From assembly GCA_030407315.1 (NCBI GenBank), contig JALQPE010000535.1, positions 62,001 to 126,000 on the forward strand: a stretch of 64,000 nt of DNA, written 5' to 3'. Under the pieces are notes generated by a model, which was not told where the DNA came from, searched no databases, and worked only from the letters and a program-made list of their open reading frames with translations. A program made the translations under genes and the position numbers. Shown here one piece after another: positions 18,678 through 28,311 of this stretch; position 1 is the first letter of the stretch; each line of letters opens with the position of its first letter. This stretch comes from Asparagopsis taxiformis (taxonomy: Eukaryota > Rhodophyta > Florideophyceae > Bonnemaisoniales > Bonnemaisoniaceae).

Positions 18678-19732
18678 TTGATTTGTAGCAATCTTATCCA
18701 ACAAAAGTTTCGTGCCATGTTAGGCGCAGTAAAACGACGCAATCTATTGACGTATATACTTTGCATATCCCTTGCCGAGAACGATGCATTTTATATATAC
18801 CGAGTAGAATATTCATGTTGATCGATTTTTCTGTCACCCTTCATGAAACTGTGACATACTGCAGCTATGACGAGGGCGAAAGTGTTAAAGACTCGACGTA
18901 GGTAGGAAGGGTTTGGAACATGAGAGAAACTGAAGCTAGTACTCTGGACATATCTAAGTGGCGCATCTTGTTGGATACGGTCATGGTCGAAGTTGGTTTG
19001 ATTGCTCGCAGGAGCAAAAACTTACTTTTCTCGGATCGAGAGACGTAATGTTCTCATCTAGCCTATCTTCCTCATTCTATAACAAAACGAGCAAGTTTCT
19101 ATGAGAATCCGAAACTTTTGAGCTTAGGGCTGTCAAATTTTCTTCTGCGTTCTATGTTTCAGCTCTTCACATCTTCTTGGAAGTGCTGAACCACACTAAT
19201 TTGTTGACAATATGGTTCATACCCCTGTCCTCACTAACTATCATTCTATTCTAAGTCTCTTCACGGCCTTCCACGCACTTAAAAGTGATGGTTGTTCGCT
19301 CATGCTAGTGTTGGCAATGAAAATAAATCAGTTTTCGCTGAGTGCAGATTTACCGTTTGGCCGATATGCTGTGAGCAGAAACGTTGAGCTTGAGACGCAT
19401 CAAATTCGTAGAACGGTTGTAACGAGAGGCTAAAAATTACCCTTTACAGGTTTCTCGAATTACAATAGCTCTGACTATACGATTCAAGCTTAATTCCAAC
19501 CTCAGTGTGATCTGCTAACGGTATACTGAGCAAAGTTCCAATTGTGTTGTTTCTGTGTCTTTATAACAACCATTGAAAGCAGTTCTCATGATGTTACCGC
19601 GTGATCAACACCCACCCCGTTGCGTTCGAAGACGCGTCTGCTTAACTGCTGCGTTAACTTCTACTTCAAGAATAAACTTTGGTGGGGATATCTATTCCAG
19701 TACTGCGCATTCGATAGGTCCGAATCTCCACA
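18678..19732. other. Intergenic, about 1.05 kb
   Basis: AT-richer than its surroundings. A 73-codon ATG frame at 19212-19433 is present but shows no domain or paralogue. No RNA gene, repeat or element was recognised. Confidence 0.45.
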
Positions 19733-22700
19733 ATGGAGAGTACGGCTAAACTTCTCCTCATCACAATTGTTCTCGAGCTTTTGTGCTCTGTTTGTGCAGG
19801 AAAGAGAATATTGATGAAAATCAATCTTGGCGGAGATGCCGTAGATGGGTTCGAGGCGGAAAGTGCTTACTTGAATATTGGTAATGAGGTTCCCAAGATG
19901 AATTTTCGTGGTGTCATACGCGGTGAAGGTGATGACCTCTCTGTTTTTAGGACTCAACGTTTCGCCAGGAAGGAAGACCTTGTTCTAAAGATTCCTGTTC
20001 CTGACGGAATGTATTCTGTAACCTTAATGTTTGCGGAAACTTGGGAAGGAGCCTTTCAGAAAGGCGCCAGAGTGTTTGATGTAAGGATTTCTAATCTTCT
20101 CGACAATGATATCAACGTTTGCTGTATATCTAATCTCTGTTCTTGTTGACCATTCTTCATGCAGGTGTACATGGGTTCCTCTCCGTATGGTATTGTTAAA
20201 ATCATTGACCAAATGGACCCCTTCGCTGTTGCAGGCCCTCTCAGTCCTGTGCGCAAGACATTTCACAACATCGCAACATATGGTGGCCTAACTGTTGCTC
20301 TCAGGCCGATTATGCAAAACCCACAAATTGCTGGTATTGTTATTGATGGTCATTCCTACCAAGACGTCTTAATTGACGATCTACCTACAGCACCAACAGG
20401 TGGTAAGCCTTTGGACGCAAGGGCTATTTCTCTCATCAAAAGTATTGGTCCGAGGGTGCCGGAAGATGGTGCTGAAGTTTATGATCCAGCTTTGAACCCA
20501 AAGATTCAAAACGAAGCTACATTGAACGCAGCAGCGGCAACTGATACTCCAGCAGCTTCACCAACTTCCTTGGAAGCTCAGTCTGCTGCTCCAAAGAAGG
20601 AACTCCAGATAAATGCTACCATTCCAGTTGCTGTACCGGAATTCTCTACGAAACCTTCTGTTCCCAGTAATATGGATGTTGGACCTCCACGAAAAATGAA
20701 TGGGAATGGACAAGTTGCAAATGGATTAACAATCCCTCCGCTTCAAAATGCTCATGTGACAAATCCGAATGCTGAACAAACCCAGCGTCAGATGGTTCCT
20801 CCCAATCATGCGCCAGGCCCTGTGCCAGGCTCTTTGGCAGTACGACCAGTACAATCAAATAGGAAACCAAATTCAATCATGGGACCCTCAAACCTTCCTC
20901 CGGCCAAAACACAGCCGCCTCACAATGCCTTGAACGCTGTAGAGGGCGTATTCAGTCTACCCATCGCTGGTCCTTCTACACAGTCGAGCCGCCGAAAACT
21001 TGCATCAATCTCGAATGAGCAGGACAATGGAGGGGCAGGATCGCTGCCCGTTGGCGAAATGTCAAGCCCTAGACTCACACAGGAGGACAAAATTGTTGAA
21101 ACTCCTACAAGAGCATATAATCATCCTCAACAGAAACAGGAAGTACGGGAACTACAGATCCCTACAGACCAGGCTAATGGTATGATCCAAGAGCCACCCT
21201 TTGCAGTAGATCAGGTATCTCATGCAATTCAGGAACCTCCTGTCGATGTGGAACAAGCAAATCCGGTATTGCAGGAACCTACTACCGTAACAGACCAAGC
21301 TACCCAGATAATTCAGGAACCTCCAATTACTACAGATCAAACAAATCGGGTAATTCAAGAACCTCCTATTGCAACAGAGCAAGCTTCCCAGGCAATTCAG
21401 GAACCTCCCATTGCCGCAGACCAAATCAATCCGGCAAGTCAAGAACCTCCTGTTGCCGTACACCAAGCGAATGAGGCAATTCAGGAACATCCTGTAGCAG
21501 CAGACGAAGTACTTCAAGCAAATCAAATGCCTACTGTTGCAAATGGACAAACGAGTGGAGCAACCCAGGGACCTCTTTTGGCTTCAGAGGAGACAAATAC
21601 AGTGTCCGAACATGCTCCAATTGTTCAGGCATCTTCAGGCGCCTTTTCGAGTATTACACATAGGGATAGTCAAGCTGGAAACGTCCAGCCGCAACAGGAT
21701 ACTTCGTTTCATTCAGTACCGGTATCAGGGACCAACTTTGTGCCTCATGGCAATCCAAGTATTTATCGCAGGACTCAAGAACAACTGGAGGGTTACCCCA
21801 AGCCAGGATTAGTTCCCACACAGGAAGAGAGAACGACTCATCCAGCCCCAAGTCAAAGTAACGGAGAATGGTACTCCGTGAAAGAAGGAACTTCTCAGGC
21901 TACAGGGATGGAACTTGATGGAACCATCGGGCACGTACAAAATGGCCTTGGCAATGAGGTGCATAACTCGGGTTCACATTCTCAGTGGGACTCAGCTAAC
22001 CGCACACCGGAATGGGCAAATGGGCACAACAGTGCACAAGAAGGCAGACAACCGTTTAGAACAGAGGACCAAACAACTCTAGGAAATACATGGGACGGAG
22101 CAAATCGGATGGTTGATAGAGAGGGTGTGCGAGAGGCTCAAGATACTGTCGAGACGCGCCAGGATATGTGGCAAGATGGTAGAGCAATAAGAAATACCTA
22201 TCCACGCTCTATGTACGATACACATAAGGCTGACCAATTGAGAGCGTCTGAGGTACATAGAACGCTGGTTGAGTCTGCACATGCTGGACAAATTGGTCCT
22301 CAGCCACCACTTCCTGATCCACCGGGACACGGAAAGGATGCGAATATTGGCGCCATTGACAACAGCTTTCAGATCTCTCGAGAAAGCCAAGGAGGAAATG
22401 CAAACTACATGGGACCTGGTCTACATATTGGTGATGGTAGCTTGGAAGGAATGTGTATTAACAACAGCACGCACTGCAGTTGCGGTATGAGACAAGCAAC
22501 AGAGGAGATAGAAGAGTGCTTGTTTGTTGTCAACGAAGAAGTACATCCGATGGTATGTACCAAGCGGCCGTGTACTCCGAAATTGGTTTGTGCGTGCAAC
22601 AGTGAGGCAAGTGATTTGTGCGTACGCTCACCTGTTCACAGTATACTAGTGCCGGTTTCGGTTAGAAAGCATGATGCAATTGAAGATCCTCGCGTTGTGT

Positions 22701-22756
22701 TATGCAAACGAGTGAACATGGAAGAGGGGGTGATGGTTCTGTCGCCAGTCGGATGA
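19733..22756 (+). CDS. Secreted malectin-domain protein with 14-residue repeats, two exons
   Basis: Exons 19733-20080 and 20165-22756 give a 979-residue protein; the 84-nt intron is GTAAGG...GCAG. A signal peptide (KLLLITIVLELLCSVCAG) is followed by a malectin-like carbohydrate-binding domain at residues 22-185: ILMKINLGGDAV, YSVTLMFAETWEGA and RVFDVYMG, the last reading cleanly across the splice junction. Then comes a long Pro/Gln/Asn-rich region with ten 14-residue repeats (21173-21592). A Cys-rich C-terminus follows (HCSCGM, MVCTKRPC, VCACNSEASDLC). No membrane helix is seen. It is probably a cell-wall or extracellular-matrix glycan-binding protein. The stop overlaps a possible minus-strand frame, discussed under rejected items. 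Confidence 0.82.
21173..21592 (+). repeat. Ten tandem 42-bp (14-residue) coding repeats
   Basis: In-frame minisatellite inside the malectin-domain gene, unit about xxxxIQEPPxxxDQ. The first eight units keep QE with P; the last two are degenerate (ANQMPTVANGQ, ATQGPLLASEE). The DNA copies are well diverged, so the array is old. Confidence 0.85.
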
Positions 22757-23267
22757 AAAAAATTGCTAAACTGAGTTCCTGGTAGGGAATAGAGGAGCAC
22801 AAAACGCTCAAAGCTATGATTCAAATAAACCTGATTCAATGTTCCAACAATGAAATCTACCAAAGTGTCAGGCTCCAGCTTACCAAAGAACGATATGGCT
22901 TCACCGCGAAGGACGATAACATGCTGCGTTGCCGGTGAAGCTGGTACGTGAACACGTAAGGCTTGACCATCATGCCATATAATTTAACCGGTTCAATTTC
23001 CTGCCAATTTTGCCGCATCGATGAATTTTAGCGCCGGCTCGCTCACATCATCGAGTCGTCAAGTTCCACGAATATATCTTCTTGTTCGTCTTGACAATCT
23101 AGTTACAATACCTTTGATGAGCAAGTGAATATCTTACATCTTTCTCGTGTTTGTTCAGCTCGAGCGATGTCTGACTCACGTATCACTCTCGAATTGTACG
23201 TGGACGTCGCTGGAACTCACTCATCCCCAGTGTCGCTATTTCTTTCAGCATCTGACCATCATTTCCC
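22757..23267. other. Intergenic, 511 bp, possible cryptic minus-strand exons
   Basis: Between the malectin gene and NAA30. On the minus strand a frame is open from about 22985 down to a TGA near 22636, and splice-like signals occur at 23141, 23100 and 23046. I could not join them into a consistent reading frame, so no gene is called. Confidence 0.4.
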
Positions 23268-23780
23268 ATGCCTGCGCACAGATATCGTGATGAGGGTCAT
23301 CTCAAGTTGATCCAGCCTCTCATCGATAAGGATTTGTCTGAACCGTACTCCATTTTCACATACAGGTACTTTATCAAGCAATGGCCGGATTTGTGCTACC
23401 TGGCAATGGAAGGGGAGGAATGCGTCGGGGCTGTCGTCTGCAAGCTGGAAACTAACAAAAAGGGTGTGGATCGCGGCTATGTGGCCATGCTTGCCGTCCG
23501 TGAAGACCGTCGAAAGCATGGTATTGGTTCCTGGCTCGTTGCCACCGCTATCGACGCAATGATTGCAAAACACTGTCAAGAAGTTTCTCTAGAAGCAGAA
23601 GTTACCAACAAGGGTGCATTGAAGCTCTACGAAAAGTTGGGCTTCATCAGAGAGAAGCGCTTAGAAAAGTATTACTTGAACGGAAATGATGCTTTCAGAC
23701 TCAAGTTGCGACTAGCCCCATTACTTGGTTCAGCGCCAAACCGCGCCAATTCATCACAGCAAACATCCGAACCAGTATGA
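23268..23780 (+). CDS. NAA30: N-alpha-acetyltransferase 30, NatC catalytic subunit
   Basis: A 170-residue GNAT-fold enzyme starting at ATG 23268; an in-frame TGA at 23253 excludes a longer unspliced start. The sequence is close to NAA30/Mak3 throughout: DLSEPYSIFTYRYFI, EECVGAVVCKLE, RGYVAMLAV, the acetyl-CoA loop RRKHGIG, LEAEVTNKGALKLYEKLGF and YYLNGNDAFRLKL. NatC acetylates the N-termini of proteins beginning Met-Leu, Met-Ile, Met-Phe or similar at the ribosome. The short N-terminus is normal for plant and algal forms. Confidence 0.95.
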   Translation: MPAHRYRDEGHLKLIQPLIDKDLSEPYSIFTYRYFIKQWPDLCYLAMEGEECVGAVVCKLETNKKGVDRGYVAMLAVREDRRKHGIGSWLVATAIDAMIAKHCQEVSLEAEVTNKGALKLYEKLGFIREKRLEKYYLNGNDAFRLKLRLAPLLGSAPNRANSSQQTSEPV

Positions 23781-23915
23781 TGTGCATATCGTCTACCAGC
23801 CACCAATTTCAAGTATACCTGCACTTCCTCCTCGTATGAAAGAGGGAAGGCTTCAACGCCACTGTTCTTTACACTGCGATTTCAATTACTACACTTATTA
23901 GAACACACGGAAAAC

Positions 23916-25235
23916 TCAAGACTTGCGGTTAAATCGAAACAATTGCGAGAAAGGACGAAGCTTTGCAACCCCTGGTTGCTCTATCCGGGCGGGAACTGTT
24001 TCGTTGTCCACTGCTTCAGCATCGAGTGCAGCAACGCTACGCCGACGCAAAGGCTTTTGCTTGTTTCTCTCCTCATCCATAACGTTTCTCAGACTACGTC
24101 TCCGTTCGAAGACCTTACGATTTGTTCGCCGAGGAATCTTACCTTCATTGAATTCCGTATCCTTTCTAATGTGCAAGGGATCCTGTTTGATTCTCTCACC
24201 AGGCATCGAATCTATTTCCGTAATCGTCGCCATTTTCGTCTTGGCCCATGCCGTATCCTGCTCTGGATACTTCTCCTCTGCTGGGCTCTTTCGCAGGTCT
24301 GAGCGCAATCTTGTTCGCATGCAGTAACCTAAATCAAGGTCAGTCCCGTCTACTCCAAGTCCAAGGTCTATACAGAGGTCATTGCACTTGTGTCGCATGA
24401 AGAATTCCTCAATTCCCACCATTCCCAGATCGCTTATGCCATACCCATCGGGATCTCGTGTTGAGTGTACGCAAGGATCTGTAAGGATGTATCCAGAGCT
24501 TGTGCGAACTCCTTGAATATCACTGATCATGAGCTCACCACCGCTCTTAACCCAGGTCCAATGGGCGAAAGCGGCAGGGAAGTTTGCAGTTACATTGTTA
24601 TTTTCGTTACCATCGTTATTGAGGAATTTTGTGAACCTACCGGGAAGATAATCCTCCACAGTACCAACAGCATCCTGGTAAAGAACACTGTCTAGCGATA
24701 GCAGTTTGAACAAGTGATGGGTCATGGGGAATTTTTGCTTATCTATATCAGACAAAGCACATCCGTGGGTGAGGATGATTTTCTCCGTGCTAAGGACGTA
24801 AACGCTCTTGTTAATTCCAAGTTTGCACCATTGCTCTGCGAAATAAGTGGTCCGGTCGTGCTTGCGAATTGTTTTCAGAGCCTCGTCTTCAGTGACTGCC
24901 GTTCGCTCTGGAAGGGTTCTGGAAATGAGCTGGCGGGTGGCCATTTCAAGTTTAACAACGACGTGCATGCGAAAAATGGGTTCTCTGTCTGCTACTCTTT
25001 CGAAAACGCTGCCTTTGAAAGCCAGTCGTTGGGCGCCAGCAGCAAACGGAAAGACATCGAAAACAACGAAATGGTCATCGGTAATGTGTGCCTCACATTG
25101 AAGTTCGTGAAGCGGTTCCTGGAGTGTTTGGGTGATCATGTTGTATCCATCGCGAATGATGTCTGTTTGGGTGTGCGGCGGTGGCGGGTCTTCGAAGACG
25201 GCGATAGCACTGTGCGCAGACTCCATGTTTGGCAT
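23916..25235 (-). CDS. Alpha-kinase (atypical protein kinase)
   Basis: A 439-residue protein starting at ATG 25233-25235 (MPNMESAHS; the second Met is also possible). Residues about 50-300 form an alpha-kinase domain: FAAGAQRLAFKG near the glycine-rich region, VVKLEM with the probable ATP-binding Lys, ELMISDIQGV, ILTDPCVHS, and the final zinc-binding FFMRHKCNDLC. These match the signature of MHCK, eEF2K and TRPM7-type kinases. The C-terminal 140 residues are basic and Arg-rich (RRTNRKVFERRRSLRN) and probably disordered. No WD40, vWA or channel module is attached, so the substrate is unknown. It is convergent with NAA30 (about 135 bp). Confidence 0.9.
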   Translation of the reverse strand: MPNMESAHSAIAVFEDPPPPHTQTDIIRDGYNMITQTLQEPLHELQCEAHITDDHFVVFDVFPFAAGAQRLAFKGSVFERVADREPIFRMHVVVKLEMATRQLISRTLPERTAVTEDEALKTIRKHDRTTYFAEQWCKLGINKSVYVLSTEKIILTHGCALSDIDKQKFPMTHHLFKLLSLDSVLYQDAVGTVEDYLPGRFTKFLNNDGNENNNVTANFPAAFAHWTWVKSGGELMISDIQGVRTSSGYILTDPCVHSTRDPDGYGISDLGMVGIEEFFMRHKCNDLCIDLGLGVDGTDLDLGYCMRTRLRSDLRKSPAEEKYPEQDTAWAKTKMATITEIDSMPGERIKQDPLHIRKDTEFNEGKIPRRTNRKVFERRRSLRNVMDEERNKQKPLRRRSVAALDAEAVDNETVPARIEQPGVAKLRPFSQLFRFNRKS

Positions 25236-27116
25236 GCGGGGGGAAATGCTGCACGCTGCGGTATTGAAGGGCAGGTGTAGAGTTCGGGAAGGGGGACGAC
25301 GACGTCGACGAAATGATGTCGTTGAAAGGTGGTAACATACTATGCGGGATGTGGTCTGACTAGCAATAGCAATACATACAGTGGTTTACATAGCTGTTAT
25401 GAAAAGGTGTTGGCAACAAAGGACCAGCAGGTTATGGAAAATGAGGGGATAAAAGAGGACGAGGGAACAGCAGGACAAGGTATGGAATATGGGATTGCGC
25501 AATGAGATTGCTGCTGTGCAGAAATATAGTCAGTGAGCCAATGAAGAAGGATGATATGCGAAGGGCAGCAGTGTCGGTGACAAGGATGTTAACGTTTTGG
25601 GTTTTCAAGAGCGGCGTCGCGTCGCGTCGCATCGCTGATGTCAATGATGACGTGAATGCGTGTGAAGTCAATTTAATTTAGTCAGGCAGAGGCATCTGAT
25701 CACGGGGCGCATCGGGAAATTTCGCGTCGATTTTCGAGATGACGCGCTGGAGTCGCGCCCAACTTCCACCGCAGTCGAGTTGGAACGCGTTTTCCCGCGC
25801 GCCTTGTGCTGCACGTTGTCGTAAAGCGAGCACGTTGCCCCCTATTGCCAAACAACTTTCAACCACCAATTCTAAATTAATCTACTTGCTCATATGTTTC
25901 TCATGCCATTGCCACAAGTGGCGGCACTGCATGCACTTGTTGTTGTTCCGCTGCCATAACAACGGATACTTGAGTTGGCCTACAAATCAAGCCGCGTAGT
26001 AGTAATTGCGTAACCAGTTTTACACTTTGCGCTCACAGCTGCATCACATCTCGTCAACCCTGTCCGCAATCTCATTTGAGCGTTCCATAATTTCAAGTCA
26101 ATTCACCATCTTTCCCTATCATTGACGGCAGACACTATATGTGATGAGACGAGCGCCGCCTCCAATTACAGTTGTGATTCACGATATCTACAAATTGCGT
26201 GCTCACCCACTATCATTCAATCCAAGGCATATCAGACCCATGGGGTCAGACCTTGACTAGGAATGGCGGGAAACAATCGTCAGCAACACCATGGTGCGCA
26301 CATGTTTGGAATTTTCCCATCGCAAAGTGGAAAGCTGCGCAATCTATGGTAATCTCATTGCTGCTCGACTGCAGATACAATGCACGCGACGAGCGATCCC
26401 CTACTGAATTATGCCTACGGCTCTGTTCCATATCATCATGGCTGCATGCGCACACACTTGTACTGGTTATAATATTTGCTTTACCAAACTGCATGTAGTT
26501 GACTCGGCGAACAATGTAAAGGCTGTGCACGTGCTACCCATGTGTACCCTTGGTGCCCGTACACCTTTCTGATAGATTTGATGGAATATGTAGATGCAAG
26601 TTTATCACCTTTGCTGAGCAGTTGTTCTTCACCACGATGACTTGGGCGGTACAGGGTTGACTGCGCTCTAGAAAATCAGAATGATGCGACTGTTGCTGAT
26701 GTGGTAGTAATTTAATATCATCTGCATCCACAAAAGCAACCGTTTGCACGCTTTGTCCAAATTCAACGCACCCACTCGTTTTGCGCGTGCCCTATCAACA
26801 TATGCTGAGCTGTTATGGTGGAGAGCGGAATAATTACTGTAACTACAAGTAGAAAAAAAAGATCTAACGTCCTGCGTTTCTTTGCTTCTCGACACTCCAC
26901 TTGTGTAACATGGCCAGAGGCCGTTAGTCGAGAGCGAGGACACCACGCAAGTCTCACGACTTGTCAAAAAAGGGAGAATATTGAATAAAGTTGATGAGGT
27001 ATGCGAGTGAGACGTTGAAAACAAACCTACGCTCACGTGACAACCTGCGCTGCGTTGCGCTGACAGTACCGTTACGGTACCCAATCCGCCTTTCTATGGT
27101 ACATGTGGGTGGCGTG
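25236..27116. other. Intergenic, about 1.9 kb
   Basis: Between the start of the alpha-kinase gene and the end of the RING gene. A possible terminal exon at 25678-25871 is listed separately. A short run of CGTCG/CGTCGC units lies at about 25613-25636. Several 70-140 codon minus-strand frames at 26246-27084 have no recognisable domain. No RNA gene was recognised. Confidence 0.4.
25678..25871 (-). CDS. Possible terminal exon of a small unidentified protein
   Basis: A minus-strand frame of 63 residues, ending at TAA 25678-25680, follows an acceptor-like TTAATTTAG at 25872-25880. It contains no Met before VVESCLAIGGNVLALRQRAA, so if real it needs an upstream exon. A short ATG frame (MAAEQQQVHAV) lies about 100 bp upstream, but no GT-AG pair joined the two in phase. 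The composition looks protein-like and helical. I do not recognise it. Confidence 0.25.
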
Positions 27117-27814
27117 CTAGCAAGTCTCGATCTCGCCAAGTACTTGTTCCAGTTGCACAGAATCCAGATTCACAGCCTGCGCCCCGCAAAGGCAGCATCG
27201 ATTCGAACAGCTGAATAACCATTCCTCGATACATCTATCACATTAATCTAGCTAGGTTAGCACGTGCTCAATAATTCAACTATCGCGCAGTTACGAGTTA
27301 GCATACGTACGCGCTATGGTAAATATGTCCACATTGCAGTTCCCGCACCCTCTCATATTTCTGCATCGCCTGCAGACAGATACAGCAGCTATCTAGCGCA
27401 CTCTCCGTCCTTCGCTCTGGACAGAACTGCTGCATGAGTCTATGAAATAAAAGCGCTCGTTGCATCACGTTCCATTTCACACACTTGTCCAGATGTCCCA
27501 TGATGCCGGCGTATTGCACCGCAGTTCGCGCGCGACGCGTGTGAACCGCATCAAGGAACACCTCGTATGAAACTATGGAGAACAGGATGACCGACACTGC
27601 TGAGCCGGTTAGTATCAATTGACCTACGGTCCAACGGATGATTGCGTAGGGGAAACTCACTTAGTGCGAGGAAAAACGCTGCTATGAACGGCGCGTTGTG
27701 GTGGATGCCACTGATTTGAATGTGCAACGCTTTGTCGGGCCGTGTGCGGTACACGGTCGTTGGGACAAGGTGAAGCTGTTCGTACAGCGTTGAAAGTTGG
27801 AATGATTTGTTCAT
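27117..27814 (-). CDS. RING-H2 membrane protein, three exons
   Basis: Reconstructed from exons 27661-27814, 27311-27596 and 27117-27234 (558 nt, 185 residues). Intron 1 is 64 nt (GTGAGT...CAG, with a perfect TACTAAC branch site); intron 2 is 76 nt (GTACGT...TAG). The first junction gives one continuous hydrophobic helix, FIAAFFLALMSVILFSIVS. The second completes a RING-H2 finger: CCICLQAMQKYERVRELQCGH-IYHSAC-IEEW...CCLC, with all eight Cys/His ligands. The layout is a short N-terminus, at least one membrane helix, and a RING at the C-terminus, which suggests a membrane-bound E3 ubiquitin ligase. The start is the ATG at 27812-27814. Unspliced frames end in the introns and hide the gene. Confidence 0.85.
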
Positions 27815-28311
27815 GATGATTCGACGGATGGACTTTGTGCATGATTGTTGGTCGAATGCGACATTGCTGTGGCTCGTTTTGTAGATACGAGATAGCAGCG
27901 ACCGGCGAGACGAACGTATGCAATGTTAATTACCAATTGAGCCATGCAACCAACCTTGAGTACGTCCACACTGAATTCAACTTGAGTCGACACTGCGCGC
28001 TGCGAAACGGTGAGTTCAACTCGTAGACACAAACGTAGGACACGTGGCTGTCATTTAGGTCAATTTATGACATAAGATTGCAGCCGACTGTAATACCATT
28101 TGGATTGATTCTGCGTTTCATTGGTCATAAAGAGCAATAGGAAATCCTTGCTGGACACTTTTCATAATCGCAACACGTCTTCAATATCAATCCCCTGCCC
28201 ATTCTTATACCCACCGTTCTGCATCGCTCTCGTCTTGCTCGCTCCCACCATTTCCCCGCTATCAATCCAACTCATCGATCTACTTTACAAGCATATCCTC
28301 GATTCAACAAC
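27815..28311. other. Divergent intergenic region, 497 bp
   Basis: Between the RING gene (minus) and Tudor-SN (plus). C/T-rich just before the Tudor-SN ATG, as for several genes here. Nothing else was recognised. Confidence 0.5.

Noticed and set aside
22636..22985. Minus-strand open frame (...ISFFGKLEPDTLVDFIVGT...) overlapping the 3' end of the malectin gene, with splice-like signals upstream to 23250
   Set aside because: It reads like protein, but every donor/acceptor pair I tried gave a stop or a phase mismatch, there is no suitable ATG, and it would overlap the malectin coding end by over 100 bp.
23125..23267. Upstream ATG (MSDSRITLELY) considered as a first exon of NAA30
   Set aside because: The available donor (GTACGT) and acceptor (TTTCAG) join into an immediate stop codon, and NAA30 is complete from 23268.
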